Assembly: GCA_023053575.1 (NCBI GenBank) | Contig: JAKZAP010000016.1 | Coordinates: 10,744,030 to 10,808,029 of the forward strand | Origin: Branchinecta lynchi | Lineage: Eukaryota > Arthropoda > Branchiopoda > Anostraca > Branchinectidae | Length of the DNA stretch: 64,000 nt | Direction: 5' to 3' | Part shown: piece after piece, positions 1-10,431 of the stretch | Position numbering within the stretch: position 1 is the stretch's first letter | How the letters are laid out: each line of letters starts with the position of its first letter | Program-made: the position numbers and the translations under genes | The notes under the pieces: model-generated | Seen by the model: the letters and a program-made list of their open reading frames with translations, nothing else | The model's database searches: none | What the model was told of the DNA's origin: nothing

Positions 1-427
1 TTAACCGATTTTTAAATTGCGGTACACTTTCTGCTTCTCGAATTGAGTCTGGAAAGGCATCATGGCGCGAAACCATTCTTAAAGTATTTTAGAATATTTG
101 AGTACTTTAAAACTGGGCTGTGCTGTCAACAAATAACTCACAGTTTTGGTTGTTTTAAGCCTTTTCCGAGACCCGTTGACTTGTAGCGAAAACAGAGAAA
201 CAATTTACATAACCGATTTTTCTGATGGAAAAACTTCTCGCAGACAACCGTCGACAGCGTGATGCACATCGAAGGTAGCAAAACACGGCAAGTGAGAAAA
301 TCAGCGGGTGTTCTTAAAAGGGGTTATATGTTAGAGGGGTAATTCTGTCTGTGATTAGAGTGCTACGAAATATGTATAATAAGCTGAGTGCAAGAGTAAA
401 GGTACAGTGTCAGGGACTAGAAAATCT
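1..427. other. unassigned intergenic sequence
   Basis: AT-rich sequence with no reading frame, repeat or RNA structure that I recognise. Confidence 0.5.
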
Positions 428-732
428 CCCGATGAAAAATTTATCTCAAAATAGTACTATGAAGTAGTACAAAAAAGTAGCATGCAGTACTAACTGATGC
501 TACTTCATGCTTTTGCTTCGAGGGTACCGTGTTACTGCATACTGCTATATGCTACTATTAGCAAGAATGGATGCTACTATGGCAAGACAGGATGCTACTA
601 GATACTACTACTTAAGATTGGACCAGTCTGAGGCACATTAAATAATGGTATTCTTTGCTATTACATAGTATTACATGCAACTTTTTCGTACTACTACCAT
701 ACTACTACGCAGCCTACAAATTCTTCATCGGG
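428..732 (+). mobile_element. CCCGATGAA MITE-like element, copy 1
   Basis: The left end reads CCCGATGAAAAATTT and the right end reads AAATTCTTCATCGGG, giving terminal inverted repeats. Between them lies a run of irregular short motifs built from TACTA/GTAGTA and GCATG. There is no coding capacity of its own. An inverted copy at 8514-8961 and a truncated copy at 12469-12563 define the family. Calling it a non-autonomous DNA element is an inference from structure and copy number; a target-site duplication for this copy is not clear. Confidence 0.7.
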
Positions 733-760
733 CTCAGCAACCCCCCCCCCCCCCCCCATC

Positions 761-1226
761 CTATTAAGAAAGGTATCCGACAGGAAGCAGTGGCTTCCCC
801 ACCACTTTTCGATAATAGTGTATTAATACCTCAAGAGAAAGCGTTCACAACTTGTATATTAGATGGAATAGATGTATCGATGGCTAATTACGCTGACTTC
901 ATTTTGAATATAAGCCGTATAGTAAAAGGAATCGAATCAAATTTCCGCATTCTTGATGCTGAGTATGGAAGAGTAGGTTTATCGTTCAACAAAAGTAAAA
1001 CTGAAATAATGATTTTTAATCCTCGTCCCAAAGAGCCTATCGAAATTTATATTGGTGGTAAGTTGCTAAAGCCCAAGGATTCTCTGACGTATCTGGGGTT
1101 GCCTATTGGACCCAGTGTTCGTGCTAGTCGTCTGTTATTAAAAAGTTTTTTTTACTGAAAAAACTCGAAAAGCTTATGGCCTTCTTATTGCATTAAATTA
1201 TAAGTTTTGTAGAAGCATTTTAGGTT
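761..1226 (+). pseudogene. non-LTR retrotransposon reverse transcriptase fragment
   Basis: The frame read through 775-1155 matches the palm region of LINE reverse transcriptases: GIRQEAVASP (normally GxRQGxxxSP), then YADF at 889-900 where YADD is expected, then a GRVGLSFNKSKTEIMIFNP stretch and the YLGLPIG motif. The second catalytic aspartate of YADD is replaced by Phe, so this copy cannot be an active polymerase. After 1155 the frame shifts and continues as KTRKAYGLLIALNYKF to about 1226. It begins just after a C17 run (741-757) at the edge of the CCCGATGAA element and lacks its 5' part, as 5'-truncated LINE copies usually do. Confidence 0.75.
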
Positions 1227-1690
1227 AAGAATCCTGAAATAGTTGATAATGTGTTGTTGATTTCGTAGTGTTTTGTATTCTGTAGCTTTTCTTTATTTTC
1301 CCTACTCCATTTTTTGTGTACATATACATTTTGATGGGTAATAAAATTACTAATTAATTAATACATTGAGTGGTTATGGAAGTAGGTGGCGTAAGTATTA
1401 TAGATAAGACAGGTCCTTTAACGAAAAATATAGCGGAGTTGTAGGTCTCAACTTTGCTGATTATTTTTTGTATTTACTAGGAAGGAACCGGTTGGGAAAT
1501 CCTAGCTCGCTTTGTCGAAGAAGCGAAAATATGTGAGAAATCGCAGAATTCTGCGACAACTTATAACACTTCTAGGAACTAACCATTTACTCACACACTG
1601 TACCATCAGCTCTTTTATCCTTTAACTCCTTATATCCAATTGCTACCATGAATTGGGTGCGGTCTAGGTTTCTAGTTTCTACCGGTTTTA
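1227..1690. other. probable LINE 3' UTR, then unassigned sequence
   Basis: Sequence to about 1365 is T-rich and ends in an AATAAAATTACTAATTAATTAAT-like simple tail, consistent with the 3' end of the preceding retrotransposon fragment. From 1366 to 1690 nothing is recognised. Confidence 0.35.
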
Positions 1691-1712
1691 CGGTTACCGG
1701 TACCGGTAACCG
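1691..1712. repeat. 22-bp perfect palindrome of ACCGGT units
   Basis: CGGTTACCGGT followed by ACCGGTAACCG is a perfect 22-bp palindrome made of overlapping ACCGGT and GGTACC motifs. Further ACCGGT motifs flank it at 1681 and 1709. Function is unknown; it could be a recombination or protein-binding site, or chance expansion. Confidence 0.8.
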
Positions 1713-2478
1713 GTGTTAAGTTCTATGGAAGGTATTAGAATTATACATATATTAGCCTATAGTGTTGCATCTTTAATCTATGGTAGCATTATCACGTTTC
1801 CGGCTTTTATAGAAGTTCGGCTGAAATATTCATCCAATCCAAAAACTAATACTTCCCCTTCCATTTACTCCTACACCGACCCTCCCATCAATTTGATCGA
1901 AGACATTTCTACTTCCATATTTTCAAAGCTCGTTCCTTACTCCTAATTGAGATGTTGACTTACAAAGCCCGTCTCCGAACTTAGTCTCGCTCTTGCCACG
2001 AAAAGTCCACACACCAAATTTTCATAAACGTTGACGAGGCTAAAACAAAGTCGCTGCAAAACTTTCTCAGAATCGCCCAAGTTAAGTTTAAACCTACACT
2101 TTGCCCGCTAGAAGTCGAAAAGTTACGAACAAATTCTAAGCCTGTTCGGAAGTTTCCTCTCTTCTCCCAACCACATCGTCTTTTTACCTTCATATTCGAC
2201 AATTCTTACTTCTCATGTGCTTACGTATAAGCACTGAAGTTTATAATCAGTTAAAGAAGATGTGAAGGTCGCCATTCCCAACCATATCCCCATCCTATCG
2301 CACCACACTGTGGAGAACATGTCGTAGGCTACTTTCGTTGTTAGGGCGCAGGCGTAAAGCAGTATATAGATTGGCGAAGCGAACTTGCTGACGAAAAATT
2401 CAAACATTGACGAAGCATTTCCCTGTAACGATTCCTGGTCCAACATCTTGAAGGTTGGGATTTACATATTTTGTTAGT
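1713..2478. other. unassigned sequence with overlapping short reading frames
   Basis: A + strand frame is open from about 1985 to 2230. It has no ATG and overlaps a - strand frame of similar length. A further - strand frame covers 2213-2446. None shows a domain I recognise, so none is called a gene. Confidence 0.3.
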
Positions 2479-4842
2479 AGAAGGGAAAAGTACACTTCAA
2501 GCTGAGTTTGGAACATCGGCTAGTCTGTTGATAAGAGAAAACACACTTTTCTTTTCTTCTTTTTAAGAAACGTTAGCACAGGTGTTATCCAGTGCAATTG
2601 AGTGACGAAACTTAGGAAAATGCTGCTAAAAAATTAACTAAGTGAAAGATTGTGAAATATTAGGATGAAAAGACAGTGGAAAATAGATGTTCATTCAGCC
2701 GAAACTTTGGAATACTAGTTTTCCCTTTTACTTTGTTTCGGGAACTGAAACGACCTGTGGATATATTAAGGATTCAATACATTTTTGTACATTGTGGAGT
2801 ACATATTTACTTTCATGGCCATCTGCTAACCGTTTCTGAACATAATAATAATGCAAGAAAAGACAATGGAAGGCAGATGGTCGTTCAGTCGAAACTTTGG
2901 AATACTAGTTTTCCCTTTTACTTTGTTTCTGGAACTAAAAAAGGACCTGTGGATATGTTACGATCATGAAATAAACTTCTGTACGTTGTGGAGTACATAT
3001 TTACTTTCAGAGTCATCTGCTAACCGTTTCTGAACATAATAATGATGTACAATACATCTTTTTTTTCTTCGTACAAAAATATTTTTCCGAATTAAAAAAA
3101 AAGAAAGAAAAAAAAGGAATAAGCCGATGGTAAGCATCTGTCATATTGAAAGACATCATTTGATATTTCCGTAAATACACTGGAACTATAAAACAGAATC
3201 GTTAGAAAATTTTGTTTTGTATTTTACTGCAAGTTCAACACAGCGGTAAATATTTGTTATATAATAAAAACTATTTTTTACTTTATTACTTTTCCAAAAA
3301 GAAATTGACTCAAGGGAATTTAGTCATTTTTTATCTACTTTCGTTCTACGGATAAAAGAAAACATACTTTTTCGTTAACAGACGAGTGTTTCTGTTTTTT
3401 GAAGATTATACATTTTCTAACGAAAGACCTGTTTTCTATTATGTTTTCAGTTACAATAAATGTATCCCAATTCCTGCCCATCTTTTCCTTCCATTCATAG
3501 TTAAATTGTAGCAGCATCATTCTTATGTTTAGATAAGGTTAGCAGAGGACCATGAAAGTAAATACTCCGATTTGCGGACGTGTCTTTTATTACCATAATA
3601 AATACGCTGGTCATTTTCATTTCCAGAAACAAAGTACAAGGGAAAACCTACAGTAGTAGGCTATTCTAAATTTTCTACCGAAAGACCATCTGTTTTCTAT
3701 TATCCTTTCGTTTACAACAAAACATATACTGATATTTCCCAATCTATCGTTAAGTTCATAGCTATGTATGCGCCGGACACTTTCAGTTCCAGAAACAAAG
3801 TAAAAGGAAACTAGTATTCCAAAGTGTCTGCCGAATGACCATCTGTTTCCCATTATCTTTCCATTTACAACAAACACAAACATACTCTAATATTTACCAA
3901 CCTTTCGTTCATTTTTAGCAGCATTTTCCCCAGGTTATGTATCGGTCACCGTTGTCACTCAATTGCATTGGAATAACACCTGTGCTAACGTGTCGAAAAC
4001 GAAAAAGTATGTTTTCTTTTATCCGTAGAACAGACTAGCCGACGAACAATGAAAGCCGATAAAAAATGACTAAATTCCCTTGAGTCAATTTCTTTTTTGG
4101 AAAAGTAATAAAGTATAAAATAGCTTTTATTATATAACAAATATTTACCGCTGTAAAATACAAAACAAAATATTCTAACGATTCTGTTTTATAGTTCCAG
4201 TGTATTTACGGAAATATCAAATGAAGTCTTTCAATGTGACAGATGCTTACCATCGGTAAATTCCTTTTTTTTTCTTTCTTTTTTTTAATTCGGAAAATAT
4301 TTTTGTACGAAGAACAAAAAGATGTATTGTACATCATTATTATGTTCAGAAACGGTTAGCAGATGACTATGAATTTAAATATGTACTCCAAAATGTACAA
4401 AAATGTATTGAATGCTTAATATATCCACAGGTCATTTCAGTTCCAGAAACAAAGTAAAAGGGAAAACTAGTATTCCAAAGTTCAGAAACGGTTAGCAGAT
4501 GGCCATGAAAGTAAATATGTACTCCAAAATGTACAAAAATGTATTGAATGCTTAATATATCCACGGGTCATTTCAGTTCCAGAAACAAAGTAAAAGGGAA
4601 AACTAGTATTCCAAAGTTTCGGCTGAATGACCATCTGTTTTCCACTATCTTTTCACCCTAATATTTCACAATCTTTCACTTAGTTAACTTTTTAGAAGCA
4701 TTTCCCCAAGTTTCGTCACTCAATTGCACTGGGTAACACCTGTGCTAACGTTTCTAGAAAAGAAGAAATGAAAAGTGTGTTTTCTTTTATCAACAGACTA
4801 GCCGACGTTCCAAACTCGGCTTGAAGTGTACTTTTCCCTTCT
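2479..4842. mobile_element. 2.4-kb foldback (large inverted repeat) element
   Basis: The left arm (2479-3376) and right arm (3998-4842) are inverted copies of each other. For example, AAGGGAAAAGTACACTTC near 2481 pairs with GAAGTGTACTTTTCCCTT near 4823, and the inner edges pair TTTCGTT with AACGAAA. Each arm contains two tandem copies of a ~140-bp unit that includes TTTGGAATACTAGTTTTCCC and TCAGAAACGGTTAGCAGATG. The ~620-bp spacer (3377-3997) carries more diverged copies of the same unit. There is no transposase. The short reading frames in it are repeat by-products. It resembles foldback elements; no target-site duplication was resolved. Confidence 0.75.
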
Positions 4843-5090
4843 GCTTTGGTTCTGTGAAAAGAACATACATGGCGCGTTTTTTTTTTTTTAATTCTATTTT
4901 CATTACGCCGTTCCCCGTTCTGCATATAAGCACGTTTTTTGTTGTTGAATAAGTTTCAGACTCGTCCTCCGTTGAAGTTGTTACAAAAAAGGGCTATTGC
5001 ACCAAATTTAAAGTGAGGGGCTAGAGGCTAAAATAAATCAGCATTTACGTACAATTTACCCTATTTTTTGTCCACTCACCTGCAACTAAT
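4843..5090. other. unassigned spacer
   Basis: Contains a short T run near 4879-4890. Nothing else is recognised. Confidence 0.4.
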
Positions 5091-5515
5091 GAACAACATT
5101 TTTTAGTGTCAGCTACACCTGTTCATAAAATTGTTTATTAAAAGATATATTGAGATTCTAGCACCCTTAAAGTGAGCATCTTAACCGAAACGCCAAAAAA
5201 TACTTTTGTCAACGTCAAAAAATACTTTTGTCAATTTCAGAAAATATATCCTAAAGGTCCCATGATCACTTTTGCTTCAAGCGTTTTTATTGCAAATTAA
5301 TTTCTAGCGCCCTTAACGGTGCGCATCATCACAGCCAAGTACAAAAATAAAATACTTTTTACCAAACAATACATTCTCGTGAATTCCAAGGGCACATGGT
5401 TATTCCCATCTCAAGGGTCTTGCTTACAAACGATCACATAAAATCCGCGAATTGGCAAACTCTTACTTTCGTCCTTTGCCCCAGCCTCGCAAGTGCATAT
5501 GAGCTTCTAGCTCTT
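5091..5515 (-). repeat. one-ended copy of the short CAAGAGC..GGCACTTG element
   Basis: The right end (5491-5515) is AAGTGCATATGAGCTTC followed by TAGCTCTTG, the reverse complement of the terminal repeat seen at 20926 and 37593. The body carries the core 'TTTCTAGCGCCCTTAA..GTGCGCATC' and matches 37850-38045 closely over about 190 bp. The opposite end is missing. Confidence 0.6.
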
Positions 5516-5633
5516 GTTATCACCGAGAAGGAAATCAATGAGAAGTAATTACTACCTAACAATTTAGACAATTTAGACCTAACAACTTAGAAACTGTTTG
5601 CAGTGATTTTCTAGAAGATCTAGCCAAACTTGT

Positions 5634-7020
5634 TTTTGGGATCCCAAAACATAAGTGACGGGATACCAATGCTTTCGTAAAAGTTGTCCGTCTGTCCGTC
5701 CGTCTGTTAGTACGTTAGCTCTCGAAGTTGGTTAAGATATTTTATTCAAAGTTGGGATGAGGACTCTTTGGGTCAAAGTAAAGGTCAAGTTCACAGATGG
5801 GCACTGTAGCCCCATATTTAGGGGTGGGGGAGGGGTCTCAGATTAAGAGACAAACACATATTTTAGAAAGCCGAAGATAAAGTCGATCTAAGGTTAAGGA
5901 GACTTGTTTTCTCGGAATCTGGCGGAAACCGGAAAATTGAAACTTATTTTCTCGGAATCTGGCGGAAACCGGAAATTGTGTTAAAAGTTTAAAGTTTCGT
6001 TTAGAAAGCCGAAAAGACTTAGAAAGCCGAAGAGACAGTCGATCTAGGGTTAAGGAGACATGCTGACTCCATATCTGAAACTTGTTTTCTCGCAGGACAA
6101 TTAGTTCGTCTGGAATCCGGCCAAAACCGGAACAAAAATTTAAAGTAAAAGTTCTATTTGAAGTTGATTATTTGTTCGATTTAGTGGTATGAAGATATGC
6201 TGAATCCGTATACCGGGACAAGTAGTTCGCCCGGAATCTGGCAGAAAGCGGAAATTGTGTTAAAAGCTTAAAGTTTCGTTTGAAGTTTTAAAAATCCGAA
6301 AAGATAATCGATCTACGGTCAAGGAGACATGTTGCATTCATATTTGAAACTTATTTTCTCGCCGGACAATTAGTTCGTCCAGAATCCGGCCAAAACCGGA
6401 AAAAATTTAAAGTAAAAGTTTTTTTTGAAGTTGATTATTTGTTCGATTTAGGTGCAAGAAGACATAGTGAATCCATACATGACAAACATTTTCTACCTGT
6501 ACATATAGTTCGCCTGGAATCCGTCCGAAACCGCAAAATCCTAAAAAGAAAATCTTCAATGTAGTGGTAAGGATCGGCATGCTGAATCCGTATATGAAAA
6601 GTATTTTCTCGACGGACAAACGGTTAGCCCGGAATCCCGCCCAAACCTTGAAATTTGTTACAAGTTACAGTTTATCATAAATAGATTAGCGGTTCGATAC
6701 ATAGGGGTAAGGAAATATGCTGAATTCGTTTTGAGCTTTAGTTTTTTGTCGGACAAGTAGTTCATCCAGAATCCAGACAAAACCGGATATTTGGCAGAAA
6801 TAAGGCAGGAAGTTTCGATAAATTTCGTCAGAGTAAATATGACGTATAGGGGAAACACACGTGCTGAATCGATGCCGCATAAATCTGTTTCTAAACTTTA
6901 ATAGTAAAAATGTTAATAGGTAAAAGTAAAAGAATTAAATTTCCCCGATAGGCCTATCTACAAGACCCAATTGTCTTGTTTAAGTGTTAAATTTGTGGGA
7001 TCCCATCGAAATCTTAGGTT
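5634..7020 (-). mobile_element. GGGATCCC element, full-length copy (reverse orientation)
   Basis: It begins with the 16-bp palindrome TTTTGGGATCCCAAAA (5634-5649) and ends near TGGGATCCCATCGAAATC (6996-7013). After the first palindrome come a TCCGTCTG microsatellite (about 5683-5705), a unique block ('GACTCTTTGGGTCAAAG'), then repeated diverged core units of roughly 130 bp. Each core contains 'GGACAAxTAGTTCGxCCGGAATCC' and 'GGCCGAAACCGGAAAA'-type motifs. There is no coding sequence. The same layout is seen at 38981-40418 in the opposite orientation. Confidence 0.75.
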
Positions 7021-7268
7021 TTGTTTTTCTGAACAAAATCCCACAAGATCTTCACCGGGTTTCGGTCCCATACACCTTGACCGTTGGAAAAAATAAGACT
7101 AAAACAAAAAAATGGGTGTTATCGATTGGCCTTTATATGTGTTGGCCAAAAGATTAATTTTTTACCAGAAACCATGGCATTTTTCGCAGGAAAGTGTACA
7201 ACGGAAAATCCTGTTTTCGGTGCGTTCAATCGATTGTGGTGGGAACTAACACATCTGAGAGGTATCTG
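7021..7268. other. unassigned spacer
   Basis: A short open frame at 7084-7269 has no recognisable similarity and is not called. Confidence 0.35.
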
Positions 7269-7545
7269 ATATTACGTAGATGCAATGTTATGAAAGGGAA
7301 CCGTGTTATGAACCGTGACAAATAAACAAAATTAATATTTTAAACGAAAATTCAAAGTCTAAGACTTCAATGTTCGGTGACCCAACTGGCGGGGCCTCAT
7401 GGTTGCGTAGATGCAGATGCAATGTTATGAAAGGTAGGCTACTTGTACAGTGACAAATAAACCAAAATCAAATTTTGTATATAAAATTCTAAGTCTAGGA
7501 CTCCAACTTCCCGTTGACCGCATCGCGGGGAATCATGATGAAAAC
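7269..7545. repeat. two diverged tandem units of ~135 bp
   Basis: The segment TGCAATGTTATGAAAG ... GTGACAAATAAAC ... TCTAAGACTTCAA ... GTGACCCAACTGGCGGGG at about 7280-7395 is repeated at about 7418-7530 with substitutions (for example TCTAGGACTCCAA). Confidence 0.55.
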
Positions 7546-8108
7546 CAAATAAAACCGAAGAATTTAACTTAATCGGAAAGACGCCCTTGAAATTGAAACA
7601 AGCAGTGAACTGAATGTTTGATTCCTGGTCGGACTTCATTAATGTTGCCGGAGCCTTTATATACTGTACTTTTGAATATAATTAGTGTTGATATGGACGA
7701 GAACCACCAAATCGGCTTGACCGTTGTGTCGGTTTTGAAAATAAACTGAAATTGAAACTTGCAAAATCCCGTTCATAGGGCCGGAAATGACAGCAGGAAC
7801 ATGAAGCATGTGATTTTTATTTACGTTCTTGTGTGGATGTTATTGTTTTGTTCTTATCTTCTTTTTTACGTACTATGTCTGTAACACTCACCAACTTGCG
7901 AGCATGTATTCTATTTATTTTATTTGTTACCCGTCAACAAGCCGGGGCAAGATAAGAAAAAAAAAACACACACACAGAAAAGGCACCTTTCACATTGAAC
8001 AGAAAAAACAGCGATTTTCAAGTAAACGGAGTCATATAAGTAGGAAACCGTAAGTTAATCGGACTCAGGATGAAGACGGATGAAGACCCAGGAATGAAAA
8101 CTGTTTAG
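7546..8108. other. unassigned; possible LINE 3' tail
   Basis: AATAAACTGAAATTGAAAC at about 7740-7758 resembles the CTGAA-type tails of LINE copies at 9880-9925 and 12050-12085, so a 3' fragment may end here. Nothing else is recognised. Confidence 0.3.
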
Positions 8109-8348
8109 ATTATGGTTAAAATTATAAATATGAGTAAGTATAGACTAACTAGGTTAGCTTATGATGAGATGCTGAAGGATGGTTTGAAATATTTTTGGCA
8201 ATTTCAGGTAAAGCTCTACTGGAGCGACTATGTATGGAATGAGGGTCTTGGTTGTGTTGATCTGCCAGAGGATCTAGAACGTCAGATTAGAGGGGTTTTA
8301 GAAGGACAGGAAACCCAGTGCTGCAGAGTATTGCTAATAGTTCTATAA
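8109..8348 (+). pseudogene. probable non-LTR retrotransposon fragment downstream of RT
   Basis: A 78-codon frame (from 8112) reads RLTRLAYDEMLKDG, then a W-rich stretch ending WNEGLGCVDLPEDLERQIRG. This resembles the region C-terminal to the RT in several invertebrate LINEs, which has a LAYDEM-like block followed by W..Q.VG.. . The assignment rests on remembered family features only. It lies close to the inverted copy of the same MITE that borders the RT fragment at 761-1226, so both may derive from one LINE type. Confidence 0.4.
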
Positions 8349-8513
8349 CATTAAGTCATTATTCGAGTGGTTAAAGTTTGTTTTGGAGAGTAAGTGTATT
8401 TTAAGTTTAATCTACCCGGGAAAGTTTTAATGTTTCAAGCTTATCGGGGAACTATCTTGCTATCGGGAACAATGCTGGGATCTATTTTTTTTTTTAAATA
8501 CTTCCAAGTCCCA
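8349..8513. other. unassigned spacer
   Basis: Contains a short T run (about 8486-8495). No feature is recognised. Confidence 0.35.
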
Positions 8514-8961
8514 CCCGAAGAAAAATTTGTGGCCTGCGTAGTAGTATGGTAGTAGTACGAAAACGTTGCATGTTTAATACTACGTAATAGCAAAGAATAC
8601 TATCATTTAATGTGCCTCAGACTGGTCCAATCTTATGTAGTAGTATCAAGTAGCATCCTGTCTTGCCATAGTAGCATCCGGTCTTGTTAATAGTAGCATA
8701 TAGTAAAGAAATAGAAAACCGTGATTTTCGGGTTTTTTATTTATCCCTCGCACATCATCCTAGAAGGATAATTAGCTGATCAAGAAAAAAGAAAATCATG
8801 GTTTTCTATTTCCTTCGTCTTTCGTTCTATTTCATATAGTAATATGCAGTAACACGGTAGCCTTGAAGTAGAAGCATGTAGTAGCATCGTTAATACTGCA
8901 TGCTACCTTTTTCGTACTACTTCATAGTAGGATACTATTTTGAGATAAATTTTTCATCGGG
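8514..8961 (-). mobile_element. CCCGATGAA MITE-like element, copy 2 (inverted)
   Basis: This is the reverse complement of 428-732, starting CCCGAAGAAAAATTT and ending AAATTTTTCATCGGG. It shares the block TGTGCCTCAGACTGGTCCAA with copy 1 (opposite strand). It is flanked by CAC on both sides (8511-8513 reads CCA then CCCG; 8962-8964 reads CAC), compatible with a short duplication but not certain. It is longer than copy 1 because a 126-bp element has inserted at 8707. Confidence 0.7.
8707..8832. mobile_element. 126-bp insertion with 10-bp target duplication
   Basis: The insert is bracketed by CATATAGTAA at 8697-8706 and again at 8833-8842. Copy 1 of the host repeat lacks the insert and has a single related site. 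Its ends are A/T-rich and inverted: AGAAATAGAAAACCGTGATTTTC on the left pairs with GAAAATCATGGTTTTCTATTT on the right. A 9-10-bp duplication is typical of Mutator-like elements, so a MULE-type MITE is the best guess. Confidence 0.75.
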
Positions 8962-9430
8962 CACGAACTGCCGATACGAAGCAACGCTTTAAAATATAGT
9001 TCTCACCCTTTCGTCTCTTTAGAACGGGAATCTGTGCACACCACAATATGGCCCACATAGAGGGACAGTATTTTGTGGGGTAGCTCAGATAGAAGATTCA
9101 AGCTGTATTCGCTTACAGCACTATCTCTCTCTGGAAGTCTTCTGAGCCTGCAGGCAAGATCTTTTTTCTTAAAGGACCCCTCTTGCTTTCCATCAGTAGC
9201 GAATCTTCCTCTTTAAATTCATGTGCCTTATTTGAATTTTTCGCTTTTCAGCGCTAGCCCAGATTTTCCTGGGTTGCCAGAAAACAAGTATGTTTTGGCT
9301 TAAGACATCAGCGAACAGGCGCTGCCAGCCCTGGTTTCGCCACTGAGCTGAGCTGACCCCCCCCCCCCCCGCATAGTTCGCTATGATATTTCTCTTCAGC
9401 ATTTACCCATGGTGCGCATTTGATATAAAT
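8962..9430. other. unassigned sequence with a C14 run
   Basis: C run at 9357-9370. A - strand open frame at 9193-9402 crosses it and has no recognisable domain. Confidence 0.35.
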
Positions 9431-9530
9431 TGTTTGCTGTAAATTCAGAATAAATGTACTTTTTATCTACTTTATCCTGGATGGCCCCTTTTTTCGCCAG
9501 ACAGCTTTGTAGATAAAACAGTAGTTTTGC
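9431..9530. repeat. short dispersed repeat shared with 37331-37412
   Basis: Both loci share TTTGCTGTAA, AAATGTACTTT, TATC.ACTTTA.CCTGGAT and GCCAGACA..T in the same order and orientation. Confidence 0.55.
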
Positions 9531-9639
9531 GCGAAGCCCGGCCAAAGTCGGCAAGCGCGAATAGATCCGTAACTTGACGAGGCAAGTATTGAGTATTTCT
9601 GGAAAAACACTATTTCCTGTCCATTATGTCATGAAAAAG

Positions 9640-9925
9640 CTATTTCTAGTAAGAGGTGTGCTTTCAGATATACCTCAAATTCCCAAGAAGAATTCATCCG
9701 CGACTGAATAGTTCTCTATGTTTTGTTTTGTAAATGTACGTTTGTTTTCTTTTCTTTCCCTTCTTCTTATTTTCTTTCTTTTTCTTTTGTTTTTCCTTGT
9801 ATTTCTTTTATTGACAAATGAATGAATAGCCTACTGCCACCCGTCACGGGCATTGCTCACTTAGGTATAGTTAGTTTACAGTGTATGATTTGCTGTTTGT
9901 TAACTGAACTGAAACTGAAATACAT
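9640..9925 (+). mobile_element. 3' end of a 5'-truncated non-LTR retrotransposon
   Basis: A pyrimidine-rich block (about 9730-9810) is followed by ATGAATGAATAGCC and ends in TTAACTGAACTGAAACTGAAAT. The same order (T/C-rich tract, ATGAATAAAG, CTGAACT repeats) follows the LINE tail at 11757-12085. The left boundary is uncertain. It lies in what would be the first intron of the - strand exon at 9943-10012. Confidence 0.5.
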
Positions 9926-9942
9926 TTTACAAAAGTTCTTAC

Positions 9943-10012
9943 CCTCTGGAATGGCAACCTGTGCCTGGGCACCTCCTGCCAACAGCATCATCACAGCCAG
10001 AATATAGCCCAT
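9943..10012 (-). CDS. probable first coding exon with signal peptide
   Basis: Reading the - strand from the ATG at 10012, 23 codons give MGYILAVMMLLAGGAQAQV followed by AIPE, then one base of the next codon. A consensus splice donor (GTAAGA) starts at 9942. The peptide looks like a eukaryotic secretory signal: a short n-region, a hydrophobic core of 11-12 residues, and small residues before a plausible cut after AQA. The frame continues as a partial Gly codon. No following exon could be recognised at lower coordinates, where a LINE 3' end occupies part of the expected intron, so the protein family is unknown. The ATG context is weak (T at -3, G at +4). It could still be a chance match, but the hydrophobic core, AxA site and donor all lie within 70 bp. 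Confidence 0.5.
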
Positions 10013-10431
10013 ATATAATCCTAAAGCATATCCAAAAGTAACTCAAAACCGGTATTTCCTAACTCCTGTAGGACAGCGCACTTAGTACAGCCAGGAACCA
10101 CACTTGGAACTAAAGGAAACCTCTGCTTAGAAAGCACGCCAGGAAAGGGATGGGTGCGCAAGAAAATGATTATTTCTTGAAAAAGAGCGGGGCGGGTCAA
10201 TATAAAGCGAAAACTTGATGGGGAATTCCGACACTTCCTATTATTGTTTGACACCTAGCAAAAAGTTAACAGTCCCTATTCACCAAATTGTCATTCTACT
10301 AGGAATTTACAACTTTCTGACTCTTCTACGACTTCTCGGAGTTCAGATAGGGTGAAATATTATTCCAAATGAAATATTATGAAATATCATTCCAAATAAT
10401 ATTTCAAACACCAAGACCATCGCGATAGGCA
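10013..10431. other. unassigned; upstream side of the signal-peptide exon
   Basis: This would be the promoter and 5' UTR side if the exon at 9943-10012 is real. No clear TATA box was identified. The - strand frame at 10021-10254 is unrecognised and is not called. AAATATTATxxxAAA direct repeats lie near 10358-10410. Confidence 0.3.

Noticed and set aside
655..760. N-terminal part of the 167-codon frame at 655-1158
   Set aside because: The first ~35 codons are the end of the CCCGATGAA element and a C17 run; only the part after about 761 is RT sequence.
1985..2446. Possible coding stretch on the + strand (1985-2230) and - strand frames (1981-2202, 2213-2446)
   Set aside because: Overlapping frames on both strands, no ATG or splice context for the + strand one, no recognised domain.
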